From UBA4655 sp964585575 (GTDB lineage Bacteria; Planctomycetota; Planctomycetia; Pirellulales; UBA1268), in assembly GCA_964585575.1 (NCBI GenBank), contig CAZPEM010000178.1, forward strand, positions 1-5,622: a DNA stretch of 5,622 bases, read 5' to 3'. Position 1 is the stretch's first letter; every line of letters begins with the position of its first letter. The notes below the pieces were generated by a model. It was given only the letters and a program-made list of their open reading frames with translations, was not told the origin of the DNA and did not search any database. Made by a program: the position numbers and the translations under genes. Below are positions 4,657 through 5,622 of the stretch, piece by piece.

Positions 4657-5622
4657 ATGAAGTCGCCGCTCAGAGAGCCGCGAAACGAGGCTGAGGGCCC
4701 TCTGCAGATTCCGGACGTCGCGGCGGCGGCCCGGGAAGCGATGCTCGGGCCGCTTCGCGAGGCGTGCCGACTCGTGGCGTTTTCCGGCGGTCCGATCGTT
4801 CTCGGCGTATCGGGGGGAGCCGACAGTGTCGGACTGCTTCACGCCTTGGTGCACGGCGACGTGCTGCCGAGCCTCGCGGCCGGCCGACGTCGGCCCATCA
4901 TCGTGGCCCATGCCGAGCACGACCTGCGGGAAGACGCCCCGCGCGACCGCCTGTTCACCGAGGGCATCGCCCGCGACATGGGGCTCGAGTTCGTCACGGC
5001 ACGGATCGCCTGCCGCGAAGCGTCGCGGAAGACCGGCGAGGGGATCGAGGCCGTCGCGCGGCGGCTGCGATACGCGTTCCTGGCGGACGTGGCGGGTGAG
5101 GCCGGGGCGCGAGCCGTCGTCGTGGCCCACTCCGCGGACGATCAGGCCGAGACGATCCTCCATGCGATCCTCCGCGGGACGGGGCTCGCCGGCCTCGCCG
5201 GCATGCCCGCCGCTCGCGAGCTCGTGGAGGGCGTCTCGCTCCTTCGACCGATGCTCGGCATCGGTCGGGCGGTGGTTCGCGGGTACCTGGCGGCCAGCGG
5301 CCAGGCGTGGCGGGACGACCCGAGCAACGCCGACGAAAAATTTGCGAGAAACTTCATCCGCCACGCGATCCTGCCGGCCGTCGTGGAGGGACCCTACCCG
5401 GCCGCGGTGGAATCGGTCCGGCGGCTCGGCCGCCAAGCGGCGGGCATCGCCCGGGCTGTCGCGTCCGCCGCCGAGATCCTGCTGGACGACCACTCCCGCC
5501 GGGAGGCCGACGGCACGATCGTCATGGATCCTCGTCGCCTCGCCAGCCTCGACCGCCATCTGCTCGGCGAGCTTTTCGTGCAGCTCTGGAAGCGGGAGGG
5601 ATGGCCGCGGCGGGACATGACG
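4657..5622 (+). CDS. tilS: tRNA(Ile)-lysidine synthase, 3'-truncated by window edge
   Basis: TilS uses ATP to adenylate C34 of tRNA-Ile (anticodon CAU) and attaches lysine there. This switches both decoding and charging from methionine to isoleucine, and the enzyme is cytoplasmic and normally essential. 322 codons are visible with no stop; an in-frame TAG at 4627 bounds the start region. The N-type ATP pyrophosphatase P-loop is LGVSGGADSVGLLH, with S52-G-G-A-D-S57. It is followed by AHAEHDLRED (the 'H..H.LR' motif), GIEAVARRLRYAFL, AHSADDQAETIL (157-168), RGTGLAGLAGMP (from 173), LLRPMLGI, WRDDPSN (218-224) and ARNFIRHAILP. All family hallmarks are present, so the enzyme should be active. The C-terminal substrate-binding domains lie beyond the edge. 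With the start at 4657, the P-loop comes about 30 residues later than in short TilS proteins; starting at 4741 would remove most of that. It is divergent from the lipoprotein gene. Confidence 0.95.
   Translation, partial: MKSPLREPRNEAEGPLQIPDVAAAAREAMLGPLREACRLVAFSGGPIVLGVSGGADSVGLLHALVHGDVLPSLAAGRRRPIIVAHAEHDLREDAPRDRLFTEGIARDMGLEFVTARIACREASRKTGEGIEAVARRLRYAFLADVAGEAGARAVVVAHSADDQAETILHAILRGTGLAGLAGMPAARELVEGVSLLRPMLGIGRAVVRGYLAASGQAWRDDPSNADEKFARNFIRHAILPAVVEGPYPAAVESVRRLGRQAAGIARAVASAAEILLDDHSRREADGTIVMDPRRLASLDRHLLGELFVQLWKREGWPRRDMT

Noticed and set aside
4516..5559. Long minus-strand open frame upstream of the lipoprotein start
   Set aside because: It is the in-register antisense of tilS, with no family signal in the translation. 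The lipoprotein start at 4515 has a GGAGG and a signal sequence.
4826..5620. Plus-strand 264-codon open frame rich in Ser, Arg and Pro
   Set aside because: It overlaps tilS in another frame. The frame-1 translation carries every TilS motif, while this one has shadow-like composition.
1..5622. CRISPR array, insertion sequence, tRNA or rRNA gene, toxin-antitoxin or defence system
   Set aside because: I saw no spaced direct repeats, terminal inverted repeats, transposase motifs, tRNA-like cloverleaf or defence-family motifs on either strand.

Overview
This is a GC-rich bacterial chromosomal window (roughly two-thirds G+C by eye). The protein families point to Planctomycetota, possibly a Pirellulales-type lineage. 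The indicators are a membrane-anchored VWA protein whose long C-terminal helical region ends in an 'EHPGTPWAMIAADEL' segment, a secreted alpha/beta-hydrolase-like protein with a degenerate active site, and a small lipoprotein of a kind I associate with that phylum. The phylum assignment is recall of family style; no search was run.

Layout, left to right. (1) 1-618, plus strand: 3' part of a proline-rich protein ending in a LysM domain, 5' end outside the window. (2) 642-1664, minus strand: exported alpha/beta-hydrolase-fold protein with a signal peptide, lacking both the nucleophile serine and any downstream histidine. (3) 1854-3830, plus strand: 658-residue protein with one N-terminal membrane segment, a VWA domain with a complete MIDAS metal site and a large internal insertion, and a helical C-terminal module. 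(4) 3865-4515, minus strand: 216-residue predicted lipoprotein. (5) 4657-5622, plus strand: tilS, tRNA(Ile)-lysidine synthase, cut by the right edge.

The five genes alternate strictly in orientation (+ - + - +). This gives two convergent junctions (23 and 34 bases) and two divergent intergenic regions (189 and 141 bases). Each complete gene therefore probably has its own promoter, and no operon is visible. Shine-Dalgarno-like sequences at good spacing support the chosen starts of genes 2 to 5.

Four of the five products appear to belong to the cell envelope (LysM, exported hydrolase-like, inner-membrane VWA, lipoprotein). The fifth is an essential tRNA-modification enzyme. Nothing shows the envelope proteins working together. 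I see no mobile element, CRISPR array, RNA gene, toxin-antitoxin or defence system. The most interesting points are the apparent pseudo-hydrolase and the unusual VWA architecture. I do not see a convincing new multi-gene system.
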